Shown piece after piece: positions 1 to 11,420 of a stretch of DNA of 64,000 nt (the first letter of the stretch is position 1; every line of letters starts with the position of its first letter). Both the position numbers and the translations under genes were made by a program. The stretch comes from Kryptolebias marmoratus. Taxonomy: Eukaryota; Chordata; Actinopteri; Cyprinodontiformes; Rivulidae. The stretch spans positions 17,821,642-17,885,641 of the forward strand of contig NC_051449.1 of NCBI RefSeq assembly GCF_001649575.2, given 5' to 3'. Under the pieces are notes generated by a model. The model searched no databases. It worked only from the letters and a program-made list of their open reading frames with translations, and was not told the DNA's origin.

Positions 1-2148
1 TAACACAATGTCTTCTCCTGCTCTGTCACCATAAAAAGACATTTTATGTTTCTAGAAACCAAACGTATGCTCAAGTGTAACTTTTAGCTCATTCCCAACT
101 CAGATATTTATACTATTTTTAATTTGCAAAAAAAGTTGGGTTTTCATTCAACAGAAGAAGCAATCTTTTAAAAAGGTCACATGAAAGATATGCAAATCAG
201 ACACTTTTGCACTAATTGGTTTAAAGAAAATATTGACCTTATGCTGCTTTGCCCATTTTTTGTCATTACTCTTTAAATGGTAAATGGCCCACACTTATAT
301 AGCGCCGTTTTAACCTGTCCAGGATCATTACAATATTTTTCACTTAGCCATTCACACACACTCAATTCACACGGGGCTTTCTATTAGACACTATATACGG
401 CTCTTTTATATTCTCACTCATTAGGTCAAATTGGAGAACATTCAGCATCTACACTGCAGTCATATGGTTTACTTCAGTTACTTGGGGAATTGTGGGGAAA
501 ATGTCACACATCACAAAATCTTCAAACATCAATGAATAGAACAGTCTGGGTTATACATATTTATGTGTTTTTGTATCTGAAACATATGTAAAGCTCATCG
601 TTTTAGTTTCAAGGAACATAAATCGTAGCATCCTTTCCTGGTGACTGGTTTGTATTTTCAAGAATGATAAACACTTTTGTGACACCTGGGTCATGGAAGG
701 ACTAGAATCTGCGACACAGTTTAATAGTTATGTTCTACCATCAATTATTACTTCAGTTGGGCAGCACCATCATGATTCTGGCAAGTACCTTACCAACACA
801 TTGAATTTAATTCTTGGTCAGAAATAGTGGTCAGACAGTTGAGAAATCAGCCAACATCAGCTTGTGTGTGCAATATTGCCACCCACCACACCGGAGTGTT
901 AAACTAAACCATTAGATCCAATATTGTTGCAAACACCAGGGCAAGTGACCCAAGAACAGTTTGAAGGGGATCTTAGTTAAGGTTTTATGCATGCAGAGGC
1001 AACACTACAAAGAAGCCCTTAAACACAGATATGGCTAATGATGCAAGCTCACATTGTGCCCAATTAAATCAATTAATCTAACATGCATTTGTTGGGACCT
1101 TGGGAGCATAGGAAAGGTAATAAAGGAACAGAAAACGCCAAACAGGAAGACCACAGCTGCCATTCTTACTGACATTTTAACGCTTCAAGGCAGCTGTACT
1201 AACATCAAGATATTTTATCTTCAATGTCAGTGTCAGTTTGCCTTAAAATAATTATTACCCAAGAGTCATGAATCAGTTTAATCTAAACTAGTGTATATTT
1301 AAATGCTATTTGTCAAAAGAATATTGAACCAATTACTACATCAGTTAAAATAGCACTTCACAACTTTTAGAAATGATATTGCCCAACTGGTCTCTTTGGG
1401 GATTAGGATCTCTGGGGTTCCCACAATCTTATTACTATTTACTACGAAAAAAGAAAAAAGGATTTATTTAAAAAGACTAAATCATCATGCAGGAGAAATT
1501 ATGCTATTAAAGACTTTTTTAGAAAAGCAGCTAGGTCGGCCAGCATCAAGCCACTGTCAGAATATTTGATACAATCTGACAGTACAGCTGTGGTTGGAAA
1601 TAGCAGCTGATCTATCACTGCAGAGGCAAGCTAAATATATGCCTGAATGTTTGATGAGATCCTTTTGCAGCCCTGCAGGATTCTCCCCTGCCTGAGTTCA
1701 GCTGTGAAAATCCTGACAAGACCTGCAGGTCAAAAAGGTCTGAAAACTCCTCTGCCCTCTGCTGCAAAAATCAAAACAGCCCAGTGTTTGTTTTCTCCTT
1801 GCATTTGCTGATAACAGGAGCTGCAAAGTAAAAACAAGCATAGCAAAGTAAGTAATTTCTGCTGCTTTACAGTGACTGACAGCTCACTTGATTCTGCTTT
1901 GTTTTAATGAGGTGATGCCCCATCAGTTTGGTGCTCTGGACCGTGATGGATAATTTGCACATGGTGAGTAAACAGAAAGTGCTGGTGAATTGGAGGCGGT
2001 ACGACAATTACTGCACATATGTGGGCATACTGAGAGCACAGCGTGTCCAAAACACCAGCTTCTCCGTATGTTTTGTTGTACCGCCTGCATGATCCTGGTT
2101 AGCCTTTGATTCTCTGCAGGTGGCTGTGGGAGCTGCTGGGTAACTCAC
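1..2148 (-). other. Intron downstream of exon D (partial)
   Basis: Left edge of the window to the donor of exon D. No coding exon was recognised on either strand. It contains a degenerate copy of a common fish repeat at about 276-430 and otherwise unremarkable AT-rich sequence with short chance reading frames. The stretch at 1500-2080 is non-repetitive and slightly GC-richer, but I see no specific signal in it. Confidence 0.85.
276..430 (+). repeat. Fish interspersed repeat fragment ('ATGGCCCACACTTATATAGCG' type)
   Basis: The text around TTATATAGCGCCG, followed by TTCACTTAGCCATTCACAC, resembles a high-copy fish repeat I know from many genomes (CACTTATATAGCGCTTTTCTA, then CATTCACCCATTCACACAC). 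It is degenerate. The family name cannot be given from sequence alone. Confidence 0.5.
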
Positions 2149-2316
2149 TCTGGGTGAAACGTGGAGGGTTGTCATTGACATCAGTGAGCTTGACGGTGAC
2201 AGTGGTGGTCCCGGATAATCCTCCTAGGTGGCCGCCCATGTCTTTGGCCTGAAGCACCACTAAGTACTGGTCCTGGGTCTCCCTGTCCATGTCAGGCACG
2301 GCTGTGCGTAAAATAC
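2149..2316 (-). CDS. cdh24: Cadherin-24-like, coding exon D: second part of EC2
   Basis: Internal 168-bp exon, phase 1 to phase 1, residues about 649-704. The acceptor TTTTTCCAG is followed by G|GT ATT TTA. The protein reads [20 protein letters not shown], then [20 protein letters not shown], a hallmark EC2 block of type II cadherins, and closes with the linker [16 protein letters not shown] and DVNDNPP are calcium ligands of the EC2-EC3 boundary. The donor CAGA|GTGAGT is a perfect consensus and leaves one base of a serine codon. DMDRETQ is closest to CDH24 from memory. This is the last coding exon in the window; EC3-EC5, the membrane helix and the p120/beta-catenin-binding tail must lie beyond base 1, so the gene is partial here. 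Confidence 0.96.
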
Positions 2317-2811
2317 CTGGAAAAACAAATAGTGTTACCAAAAATCTATGAGCCACTGCTAGGATTTTATAAACAGCATTCATGACTTTTTGATTACCCA
2401 GTAATAAACCTTCTGGCATTCAAAATTCACTTTTTTTATTCTCGTCTTGTGTTTTTATCACATCTAACTTATTTCACAGGAAATCTTGTAAACATTCAGG
2501 AGTGTTTTCACACCTTTTCTATTATGAGTTTATCACTTTGTTAGACATAAAGCTAAGGCTAATTACCACACTAATGGTTAAAAATTACTCATTTAGCATT
2601 TGTGGATCAGCAACATGCCATTAGAAATTCTATTAACAGATGTTATGATCAGGCTTGATGGATTAATATAATGTAGCGGGCTCGCATTAACGACTTGAGG
2701 CGCGAGAAACTGAATGAATTGCTTTTCAAGCATAAAACGGCAAATACAGACAAGCTGAAATATTTATCCCATAAAGTTGTGGGGAAAAAAATTTGAATAG
2801 ACAGCTTGACC

Positions 2812-2944
2812 TTTTATTAATGACTTATTAACATGTATAACAGAAAATTTGACAGCCCATTATGAAATGAGAAAGTCATAGACCCCTTTGTTTAAGACTT
2901 CATTAAGGTTGCATTTACATGTGTTAGTAAGTCATTAATAAAAT
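2812..2944. mobile_element. MITE-like element with ~28-bp terminal inverted repeats
   Basis: The left arm at 2812-2837 (TTTTATTAATGACTTATTAA, continuing CATGT) and right arm at 2917-2944 (ACATGTGTTAGTAAGTCATT, continuing AATAAAAT) are near-perfect reverse complements, with one mismatch and one extra base. They enclose about 80 bp with no coding capacity. Total length and structure fit a miniature inverted-repeat DNA element. No family name assigned. Confidence 0.7.
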
Positions 2945-3230
2945 GTTGGCTTTTTTTATTTGCAAACCATGTAGCCTCCAGCTACAAGTGCTAAGAATGC
3001 TGTTTAATGAGGTTAGGTCCAGATGCTCTGCAGCTCTTTTCATAAACTTTACCAATGGCTCAGTAAATTCAAGACATGTTAAACTTATTAAATATGTCAA
3101 TTAACCAGCAAATTAGTTGGGACATTACAGTTTATTAATAAAAGCCAGTAAGCAGCAGATACTTGTACAATATCCCGCACATCATATATCTTTGTTGCAA
3201 CTGTTTCGTAAAGACAAATATGTAATTTTC

Positions 3231-4363
3231 TTAAGAACTTTTCACACTGGATGATGAGAATGTGGTTGGATTGCAGCAAATTAAGGAAAACCCCTTTACT
3301 ATGAAAACAACCATGAGGCTGCTATACTCTTAGTACTTGCCAACTAGGGTCTTCCTGCTATTTTCTGTATCTCCAAGACACTCTTCCGCACCCTTACCAC
3401 ATTGTTTGTACCCACCCTGTTACGACTTTCTTGGGGCGCGTCAGGAACCAGCTACATGTTACACCTGCCATTCTTGGCTTCATGCACAGCATCTCATGCT
3501 AAATTTGACGTCACAGTGTTAGTCTTGTGGAAAACTTTTGTGTTGTTTCAGCCTGCGGTGCACATGCCGAATTTTGGAATTTGTGACACATGAGCAGTGA
3601 CACATTGTAAAACAGAAAGAGCAGCAGTGACAAATCTATGAGCAGGATCATTTCAGCAGGTATTCATACTTTAGTGCAAAACCCAGGAAGATGCAATCAC
3701 TGCAGATATTACATAAGCTTCAAAAGCTGCTTTGATAAGATAACACTTTTTGTATGAAGTCTGTACTTCCTGTGCACAACTCTTCATCTGGTTCCATCCC
3801 TGCAACATAGTGGTATTTTTTTCAGTAGCAACACTTGTTATTTAAAAGAACTGCAGGGATTGCTGCACATCTGACGTCCAAACAACAACGCTGCTCTCCT
3901 GTTGCCACAGTTGGCTTACGCCACAAGTTGTACACTAGTATAATTGTGGCTTCAGAAATCATGCCACGCTTGCACAATGCTACCGCCACAGATATCCTGC
4001 CTAAGCTAGGTTGATTCCATGATCTTGTTAGGACGACAGTCATAGACTAAACATGAGGCCAGCATGGCCAGTCTTGCTCCAAAGTCTCAATGACCTAGCT
4101 ACTCTAGTGAGAACGTGCCCCACATCTTAAATATGCTCCTGATATGCTGCCATCACAATGATAAACCACCATGACCTTGCTACAAAAGGTTTGTGCATGC
4201 TCAGAACCTTTGTGGACCAATCAGGTTCTATTATGCATTGTGGGGAGCCCACTACTTTCTTAATACACATCTAAAGACCTACCCAAGGCCCTGCTAAAGC
4301 CATTCACATTCTGGCTGAATTTTCAGATCATAGCAAGATCGTCTAATGTGAAGGGGGCCTTAA
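3231..4363. mobile_element. TTAA-flanked non-autonomous DNA element, copy 1
   Basis: The segment is bracketed by TTAA at 3231-3234 and 4360-4363. The left end GAACTTTTCACACTGGAT and the reverse complement of the right end, GGCCCCCTTCACATTAGAC, are imperfect inverted repeats. A second copy at 14639-15842 shares the ends, the phrase CTCTTAGTACTT near the left, ATGCTACCGCCACA in the middle and the ACCCAAGGCCCTGC/ACCAAGACCCTGC region near the right. TTAA duplication is typical of piggyBac- and Kolobok-type transposases, so mobilisation by one of these is inferred. No transposase reading frame is present. Confidence 0.65.
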
Positions 4364-5562
4364 ACTAACATTTGTCAGTCAATTAGCTATAGTTTATAAA
4401 TTTGTGCGTGTAAGTGTTGTATCAGAAAGAGGTTTCACTTCTAGATAATGCAGTTATACTTAATTTGTGTGACCACAACAAGCCTCTAAACCCTGAGCCA
4501 TCAAACAGCCGGTGTTGTTAGCTGTTATCTGATCACTATCAAAGGTAATCGAGTCATGAAGTAGTTGCGCAGAGGCTTCATGAAATGAGTTGCAGTAATT
4601 GAAGTGTCCCCATTCTGTTTGACAGATAAAGTCCCACGTAAGGCTGTTTGGCGTTTGTTGTGCCCTTTGAAAACCTATGGCACGGTGTCAAAAAGCGCTG
4701 TCATCAGGCTGGAAATGTGGCAGCGCTCTCTGACATCTTGACAGTTTTTCTGACATTTTGGAAACCCTCAGTTTTCATTTGACAGCAACAATACACAGTT
4801 ATCCAATGTCCTGTTGAAGAAGCACAAAAACAAACACAGATATCTAAAGAGGCCTATGTGTATATGAAAACATAATTGTTTTTCACTCTTTAACGCTGTG
4901 CCATTGTTCAACATCGATCACCTCCTCTGTTTAAATGACCTCATTCTGCTCCATATGATTGGGCGTTGCACATTATGCGCTGGCCGCTCGTATGACTCGG
5001 CAGCTCAAGGTGAATTAGACTCAAAACGGGCCGTGCTGAATGCTAACGCACAGACATGCAAGCACGTGGAAATATGTCCGACCTTATGAGCAGAATTCCC
5101 AAACAAACGAGCTGAACTTTTGAGCAGAGAGGTGAATATTTTAAATAAGACCTTTGGTGACAGAGTCAATGACAGACAGGGTGATTGAAAAAGGAGCAAG
5201 AAGCAGGGTAGAAGACATGGTCAGAATACAAAAGCTTTTTAAATATCCCAGCATCATGGATAATACACAATGATTTAGGCTTGCTTTTCAAATTAGCATT
5301 TCAAAAAGCAACACAACACTCACACGCCAAGGCAGTCAATTACTAAATGATACTTCAAATAAGCAAAGTATAACTCCTGACCACTTTTGACATGTGCAAG
5401 CCTCGTATTAAGGCTCATGCATGAAAAAAAGAAATCATCAAAAGCCTCATTGTGGACTAAACACTAAGTGTTTCTATAGAAACTACATCTAAAGCATCAA
5501 ACACCTTCATTTTCAAATCCTTTGAGCTTTGGCTTTTCTTCCAACATACAGTGCTAAAAGAA

Positions 5563-5593
5563 TAAACAACAACAACAACAAAAAAAAAAAAAA
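5563..5593. repeat. (AAC)n / poly-A tract
   Basis: A short AAC trinucleotide run followed by 14 A residues. Low complexity. Confidence 0.9.
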
Positions 5594-6250
5594 CTTCCCG
5601 CACCATAACAATAAAACCTTTCACCCTCGGGTGACACGTGTGCCCTTAGGTGACACAACACCCAGACTCTTTGAGGACTGTGCAATCTGTTGTTGCATTG
5701 TAGTTCACACACCTTTCCTGACGTCTGTCTTAAACACGTCATGTTTCCTTTTTTTTCTTCTTCTTCGTGCAGAAATAACAACAATGGGCTGTTGCTGTGT
5801 TTTGTGCAGCGTGAATACACTTTTGCACACTCATACCAATGGGGGTGGGGGGATGATGAGAAGTGGAAAGGTGTGTGTGTGTGTTGAGGGGCCTCAAGAG
5901 GAGAGGAGGAAGTAGGAGAGATGGATGACGACAAGCAAATGAGGGACGTGCAGGTGGGAGAGGTGTTGAATTGAAAGTGTGTGTGCATAAGAAGCTCCAC
6001 AGTCCCACCTGTGTTTGAACACCTATACACAACAGCATGTGTGCGTGAGCGTGTTTGTGTGTCCCTTTGGCCACATTTTCTGAGCTGTGTGTGTCCTTCA
6101 TCTGTCAAGACTGAATTCACTTGTTTGCTCTTCAACAACTTGAGTGTATTTGCTTTCCTGCAGTGTGTATGTGTGTGTTTGCTTTCCGACATCTGCCCAT
6201 CTTTTTTTTTATCTGCGCGTGTGTGTTGTAATGAGAGCGGACACGCTCAC

Positions 6251-6370
6251 CTGTCTGGGGATCGACAGAGAAGTACTGCTGGCCCTGCACCAGAGTGTAC
6301 ACAAGCTTGGCGCTGTTCCCATATGTCGGGTCATCAGCATCTGTCGCTGTCACCTGGATTATGGACGTGC
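6251..6370 (-). CDS. cdh24: Cadherin-24-like, coding exon C: first part of EC2
   Basis: Internal 120-bp exon, phase 1 to phase 1, residues about 609-648. It opens by completing the split glycine (G|GC ACG TCC) and reads [20 protein letters not shown], then ends FSVDPQTG. The DADDP segment is the DXD calcium motif shared with the EC1-EC2 linker, and YGNSAKLVY is typical of type II EC2. The acceptor CTGCAG follows a striking pyrimidine tract on the minus strand (the GAGACGAGGA-like repeat at 6377-6421 on +). The donor ACAG|GTGAGC is strong. The 120-bp length matches this exon in other type II cadherins. Reading through the donor would give a short unrelated tail, so intron retention here would truncate the protein in EC2. 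Confidence 0.96.
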
Positions 6371-6376
6371 CTGCAG

Positions 6377-6421
6377 GGAGGAGAGACGAGGAGAGACGAG
6401 GAGGGACGGAGGAGACGAGGC
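6377..6421. repeat. GAGACGAGGA-type tandem at the exon C acceptor
   Basis: Repeated GAGGAGAGACGA units on +. On the minus strand they form the pyrimidine tract directly upstream of the CTGCAG acceptor of exon C. Copy-number change here could alter splice efficiency (inference). Confidence 0.75.
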
Positions 6422-6633
6422 AAGGAAAATTGATTAAAAAAAGGCGACAAATAAGCAAAAGAGGAAGAATAAAAAGAAGGGGGGTAAAAAAGGCAGGACT
6501 TTGCCAGGTCAGACTACAACAGCACTTTAAGAGCACAAAGAGCTTTATGTGAAGATAACCTCCACTCGTCTCTCTGCTTCGTTTTCAATCTTTTTCCAAT
6601 AGAAGTGTGACAAATACTTCATTTGCCCCCCTC

Positions 6634-6652
6634 CACACACACACACACACAC
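6634..6652. repeat. (CA)n microsatellite
   Basis: A pure CA dinucleotide run of about 19 bases inside a C/T-rich stretch. Confidence 0.95.
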
Positions 6653-7572
6653 CCTCCTCCTTCCAACCCCTTGATTCTCTCTGTCTCACTTCATTTCTCT
6701 TCATCTCCGTCTCCAATTCCCTCCTGCTCCCCCTCTCAATCAGACCGTCTGTCTCTTCAACCGGCCCCCGTCTCGTTCCCCTTTAAATCTTCTTTCCACG
6801 GATCATGGCGTGTCAATTTGGCCGGATGTATATTTTTTAAAAATTGTAAGCAAAAATAAGAATATATGAATACGTGAGTGACAGCGAGCTCGTCCCGTTT
6901 GTCATGGATTTGTATAGGTCGGTATTTTTACACAAGGCCAGACAGAATAACTGTTCCCAGTGGAGCTTCAGTCAGAGGAGGAAGGAAGACGGCAGCTGCT
7001 AGTTTATTTCTGATCAAAGCGCAGACAGAGTCGCAGAGGAGAATATGAGGAGTGTGTCTATAGGTGAATGTGTAGAGTGTGTGAAATGCAAAACAGGAAA
7101 TTTACGATTAGCTGATTATGGTACTGATCCATAACAGGTAGCAAGGAGTCAGACAGGAAGTGAACTAAACCTAAGACAGCGAAAAGCTCAAGAATTTACA
7201 CAGAAAAACATAACACGAGATTTAGAAACAATAATTTTCTACCTATCTTTTGAGCCTCCTGTCTGTTCTTTAGCTGGTGTTTTTTGTCATGTTTCAGATG
7301 CAGCAAGTTATAAATAAAAGATTTTATGCTGAATAAAAAACGAAGAGGAAATTTATGGTTTGCCTTGGATTTTCCCATTGCGCCATATTTCTTACAATAC
7401 GTGGGTGTGTAGCAAGTTCACTTCAGTTTGTTTATGTTTATGTTCTGCAAACTGTCAAAATAATAATTTAGAGGCACTTTACAGGGAAGGTAAATATGTT
7501 TGTCAAATTAAAAACAAACCAATTAAGTCTAATTTGTTATTATGCTGTTAAGTCTGATTTTGTTCAAATCAG

Positions 7573-7630
7573 TCAAATTCAGGTTAATTCCACTCATATT
7601 ATGATGTGAACGAAATTAACCTGAATTTGA
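7573..7630. repeat. Perfect 17-bp inverted repeat (hairpin)
   Basis: TCAAATTCAGGTTAATT at 7573-7589 is exactly reverse-complementary to AATTAACCTGAATTTGA at 7614-7630, with a 24-base loop. No flanking duplication was seen, so it may be a MITE relic, a hairpin or chance. Confidence 0.85.
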
Positions 7631-8814
7631 GCAGGAGGTTTAGTGAATGAAAATAGTAGAGCTGATTGTTCTCAGTCGTTTAGAGGATATTTACTAAAAT
7701 GTAAATTTCAGGTCTCTGAGGTGAAGAAAGAACATGTTCTTGTATCTTAACTTAGACTACTTTTGAGGAAAAGCTTTGCATGTGGTAATCAATAGTACTA
7801 TTAATATTACAGTGACAAATAAGACAGCAATGTTATGTTGTTGATGGATACTGTAATCATTTGAAAGCTCTCAGATTATCAGAAAATCTAAATCTAAATT
7901 TGACACAAACACAGTCTACTGAGTTAAAGCTGGATGTTCGTCCATTTGATGACATCACTGGTTTCTTCTTCGATTTTGTGATTTGGACAGTTAATGTTCT
8001 GCATAAACTATTAGATTATTACATGGTAATGGGGTGAAGCAGAAATGCTCGGAGTTTAAATGAACTTGAGTTCCACTCTAAAGTCTTTGAGCGTTCTCGC
8101 AAATGTTTAAATTTAGGCTGATTTGTTTACGTGCTCTGTGGTTGTACGATGAACCACCCAGAGGGAATGATGAAACTCAGAGTTAGGATGACTACAACAG
8201 GAACTACAACAGGCTTAACAAAATTAAACTAAATCAAATTCTATCTTCTGATCAAGCTAAAATTGTTATTATTATCTGTTGTTTGTTGCTCAGTAGGTTC
8301 TACTGAGTGATGAACAATTTGTAAAGAGAATTAGGAAAAGATGACATATTGTCAGCTCCTAACTTTCTGACACTAAGGACCCTCAGGTTTCATCATCACA
8401 TCAGTTTTTAATCAGCAGTAAACTCCATTAACAGCTTGAATAGAAAGAAAACTTGCATCTGCAGCTCAGAGATTTGCTGTTTTTTATGATTGTTAGTTTG
8501 GTTTTCAATTTGTGTTTGTTTAGTTGTAGGACAGTCTGTATTTCGAGGATTAATCACTAACGACACACTTCTCCTCCACGGACCATGGTTGCAAGTTGCT
8601 CAATATGGTCACATCACCAGCAGTTGGAAATGTAAGCTGTTTTAATATCTTCTGCACACCAATCCTAATCCTAGCTAGTTTTGATAGTTCTGTTTTTCCA
8701 TTGTTTAATGAAAGCAGCATTACTTGAAAGAATGCATATAACCTACCATTTAGATGCCAAAATAAAAAAAAAAGATCTAACATGAGCTGTTAGTGTTTAG
8801 AAAATGAGGACAAC

Positions 8815-9290
8815 TGGCAGCTACGACCACACCAAATTTTATGTCAACAGTTGAAAAATTGACTGAGTTGTAGCTGTTTTTGTGTTTACAAGGTTGATTG
8901 TCTGTAGAGGCCATTTTAGGTGAAGTTGAATCCAAAAGTTAATTAGTCATACATGTATAGCCAATAATTAATTTCTAAGAGTTAAATTAAAATTCATCTA
9001 GTGGTTCTTGATATATTTTGCTCACAGATAGATAGCGTTGACTATAACAGCTGATGCCATAGTAAAAAAACAAACACAGAGTTAAGGCCATTTTTGTGTT
9101 TGCTACAGTTGATTAGCTGCAACAGCCATCTTAAAAACAGATGACTTCAAAAGTTAATCAGTGGTACAGTTCCATCCAAAGATGTATTTCTGAGGGTTTC
9201 ATTAAAATCTGCGCAGTGGTTCATGAGAAATTTTGCCAACAGACAGACAGATGCGCGCGCACACACACACACACACACGCACAATAGTTT
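8815..9290 (+). repeat. Interspersed repeat family A, two tandem units
   Basis: Two consecutive diverged units (about 8815-9040 and 9040-9290). Shared phrases are TTGACTGAGTTGTAGC, GTTGATTAGCTGCAACAGCC, AAAAGTTAATCAGT, GAGGGTTTCATTAAAATCTG and TTTTGCCAACAGACAGACAG. The same text recurs in this window near 26.1, 28.3, 37.8-38.7, 50.0 (reverse), 53.4, 55.4 and 61.9-62.6 kb. I recognise it as high-copy in fish genomes but cannot name the family. Confidence 0.8.
9253..9282. repeat. (GC)n(AC)n alternating purine-pyrimidine tract
   Basis: GCGCGCGC followed by an AC run at the 3' end of a family A unit. A strictly alternating tract of this kind can adopt Z-DNA. Confidence 0.9.
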
Positions 9291-11224
9291 TATCAGTTTC
9301 ACCAGTATTGCTCACAGACAATAAAGAATCAACTTTTGTATGTTTTAACCTTTTTTCTAAATAGATGTAGTTTCTTTAAGTAGATTAGTAGATTGTTCTT
9401 TTGGAACCAATAAAAACAAATTAGTCAGGGTTTTGATTCAGGCGGTTTGGCTCTGGGGTTGATGCAACAAGTGCCAGTCAGAGGCTAAACTTATTGCTAT
9501 GCATGCTTTGAACCGTGCTGCGCAGCTTTACAAAGATCAAATATTCACGCTGCCAGTCATCCGACTGAAACGCATGTTCTTCCACTAAGACGTCTGTCTG
9601 AGGAGGGAGGGAATTTAGGAATCCCTGGTTTATAGTATGTATGAGGATGCTGGGTTTTAACACCGATACCTGAAGGTTAAACTTTAAATGTGATTTGTTC
9701 CCCTAGACTGAAGATTCACATCTGGAAAAGTTGTTTACACTCAGTCGGGCGGAACCGTCACAAAACGCTTTACAGATGCGCATTTCAACGGGGGGGACTG
9801 GCTCTGTTCCAGTGCAGCTTGCATCAGCGTCTCATTGTCGCATAAGACCCACACTGCCCCCTCCCCAACCTCACTCCTGAAACTCTCATGTAACGAGTCT
9901 TTGATAGGATCCTCACAGCAGCGCTATCTCCTCAGTCATGCTTGCGGGAAAGTGCCTTGGTAAATATTGAATCGTCGAGTAAATATTGAATCCATGATTG
10001 AGTGAACAACTCAATCTGAAGAGTGAGCTGCTGTGAGGAGCAGACGCTCATAAGGCAGCTGATAGGATTACTAAATACTGCTCGCCTGCATCAGCCCCTC
10101 TCCTTGGACCTGGCCCCGCACGCTGCTGGCAGGGTCATTATTCCAATCTCAATTAAACAATTCAGCACAAGAGGGACCTCGATGTTTGGGAAAAAACCTT
10201 TCACAGGCAGATGGTGAGGACCTCAGGCCAGAATTTTCTGAACTTCTCTAAACTAACTAGTTTAGGGATGAAATATTTGGATTAATGCCTACTTTTTGTG
10301 GCAAATTCAAAAGTTTTTTTTTTTTTCTAAAAGCAATTCTGCCTGCTTTAAAAGGCAAAGAGTGCTCCTCAAAGTAAAACCCATTTCAAGGGGCTGAGCG
10401 GAGTTTAAATGGAGATTAGAGTACTTTTTGTACATACAAACCGTCTCCTGAAGGCACTCTAAAGTCATGATTTGAATTACAATCCAAGACAGTCGTCGTC
10501 ACACTAAAATCGCACTGCAATACGACTGCAAAAAAAAAAAAAAAAAAAATCCCCTATCTCTGCCTTTACCTCTGATTTCATTAGTGTTGCAGGGATCACT
10601 GTCAGACTGCACAAGATTTCTCTTTCCTGCGGTCACAGAAATAGCAGATATGGGTGACTGCGGCGTGCATTTTGTTTTGCCATAATTTAGAGAAAATTAA
10701 ATTAATTTAATGTTCTGTTTTCTTCTCTCATTTGTTGGTTTTTTTTTGTTTTTTTTCTTTCAATTATCCACCACTGATATCTTGCAAGTGCAAACTTTTA
10801 TGCAACCTCCATTTCAAGTGCAACGTGGCAAAGACTTTGGAGAAGAACGCAAACATAATGAGAACATTTCTGAACAAACTGTGAACAGTGCCAATGCAGT
10901 TCCTACTGAAATTTCATGTATCTTCTATAAAGTCCAAGAGTAATTGTCCATTAGTCATAGTAAGGTACTATGTAACAACCTAAACAGACAAAATTCAGAC
11001 ATTTTGATGTAGGCAGTCTGTATAGGGAGTATCAGAAAAACACAGATCAAAAGAATTGTTGCTGCTGCCAGTGACTCATTATTGACACCGTGGCAACCAC
11101 ACACCTGTGTCAGCACTCTTTTTAAGATAGGCAGACAGAAAAGCAAAGCTGAAAGGAAGTCACAAACAAACAATCACTCCGCAAATAAAATAGGTTGTTT
11201 TAGGAAAAAAATTGTCTGGTTGTC

Positions 11225-11420
11225 ACTTTAAACTCCAGCAATCACAGGATTCCTGGTGTCAACCTGCCCTCCATACAGGCCCTGTACTCCTCTAGAGTGA
11301 GGAAACTGGTAAGTGATATCAGCAGAGCCCCCCTCGCTTCCAGGATTTGACCTCCTAGTCCCTATGAATGATGCTTCAGATCGCTGTATAAAAAAGCCAC
11401 AAAACTCCAAAAGCTTTTCC
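11225..11420 (+). mobile_element. LINE 3'-end coding fragment
   Basis: The + strand contains CAGGCCCTGTACTCCTCTAG and an AGTGAGGAAACTGG phrase, and a conceptual reading around DIS-EPPSLPGFDLLVPM. This resembles the C-terminal tail of fish non-LTR reverse-transcriptase proteins (pattern YSSRVRK, then DPS-PGH-LF-PLPSG). It is degenerate and short. Clade is not resolved (CR1/L2/Rex1-like are all possible). Confidence 0.45.

Larger units (their letters stand above)
2317..6250 (-). other. Intron between exons C and D (3,934 bp)
   Basis: Bounded by GT at 6249-6250 and AG at 2317-2318 on the minus strand. It holds a hairpin-type MITE at 2812-2944, a TTAA-flanked DNA element at 3231-4363, an AAC/poly-A tract at 5563-5593 and GT-rich low-complexity sequence at about 5860-6190. 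The long overlapping reading frames at 5529-6433 come from GT/CA-rich sequence and are not genes. Confidence 0.92.

Noticed and set aside
5529..6433. Overlapping long frames on both strands (up to 212 residues)
   Set aside because: They arise from GT/CA and A-rich low complexity and cover the antisense of exon C; no family resemblance, many His-Thr and Cys-Val runs.
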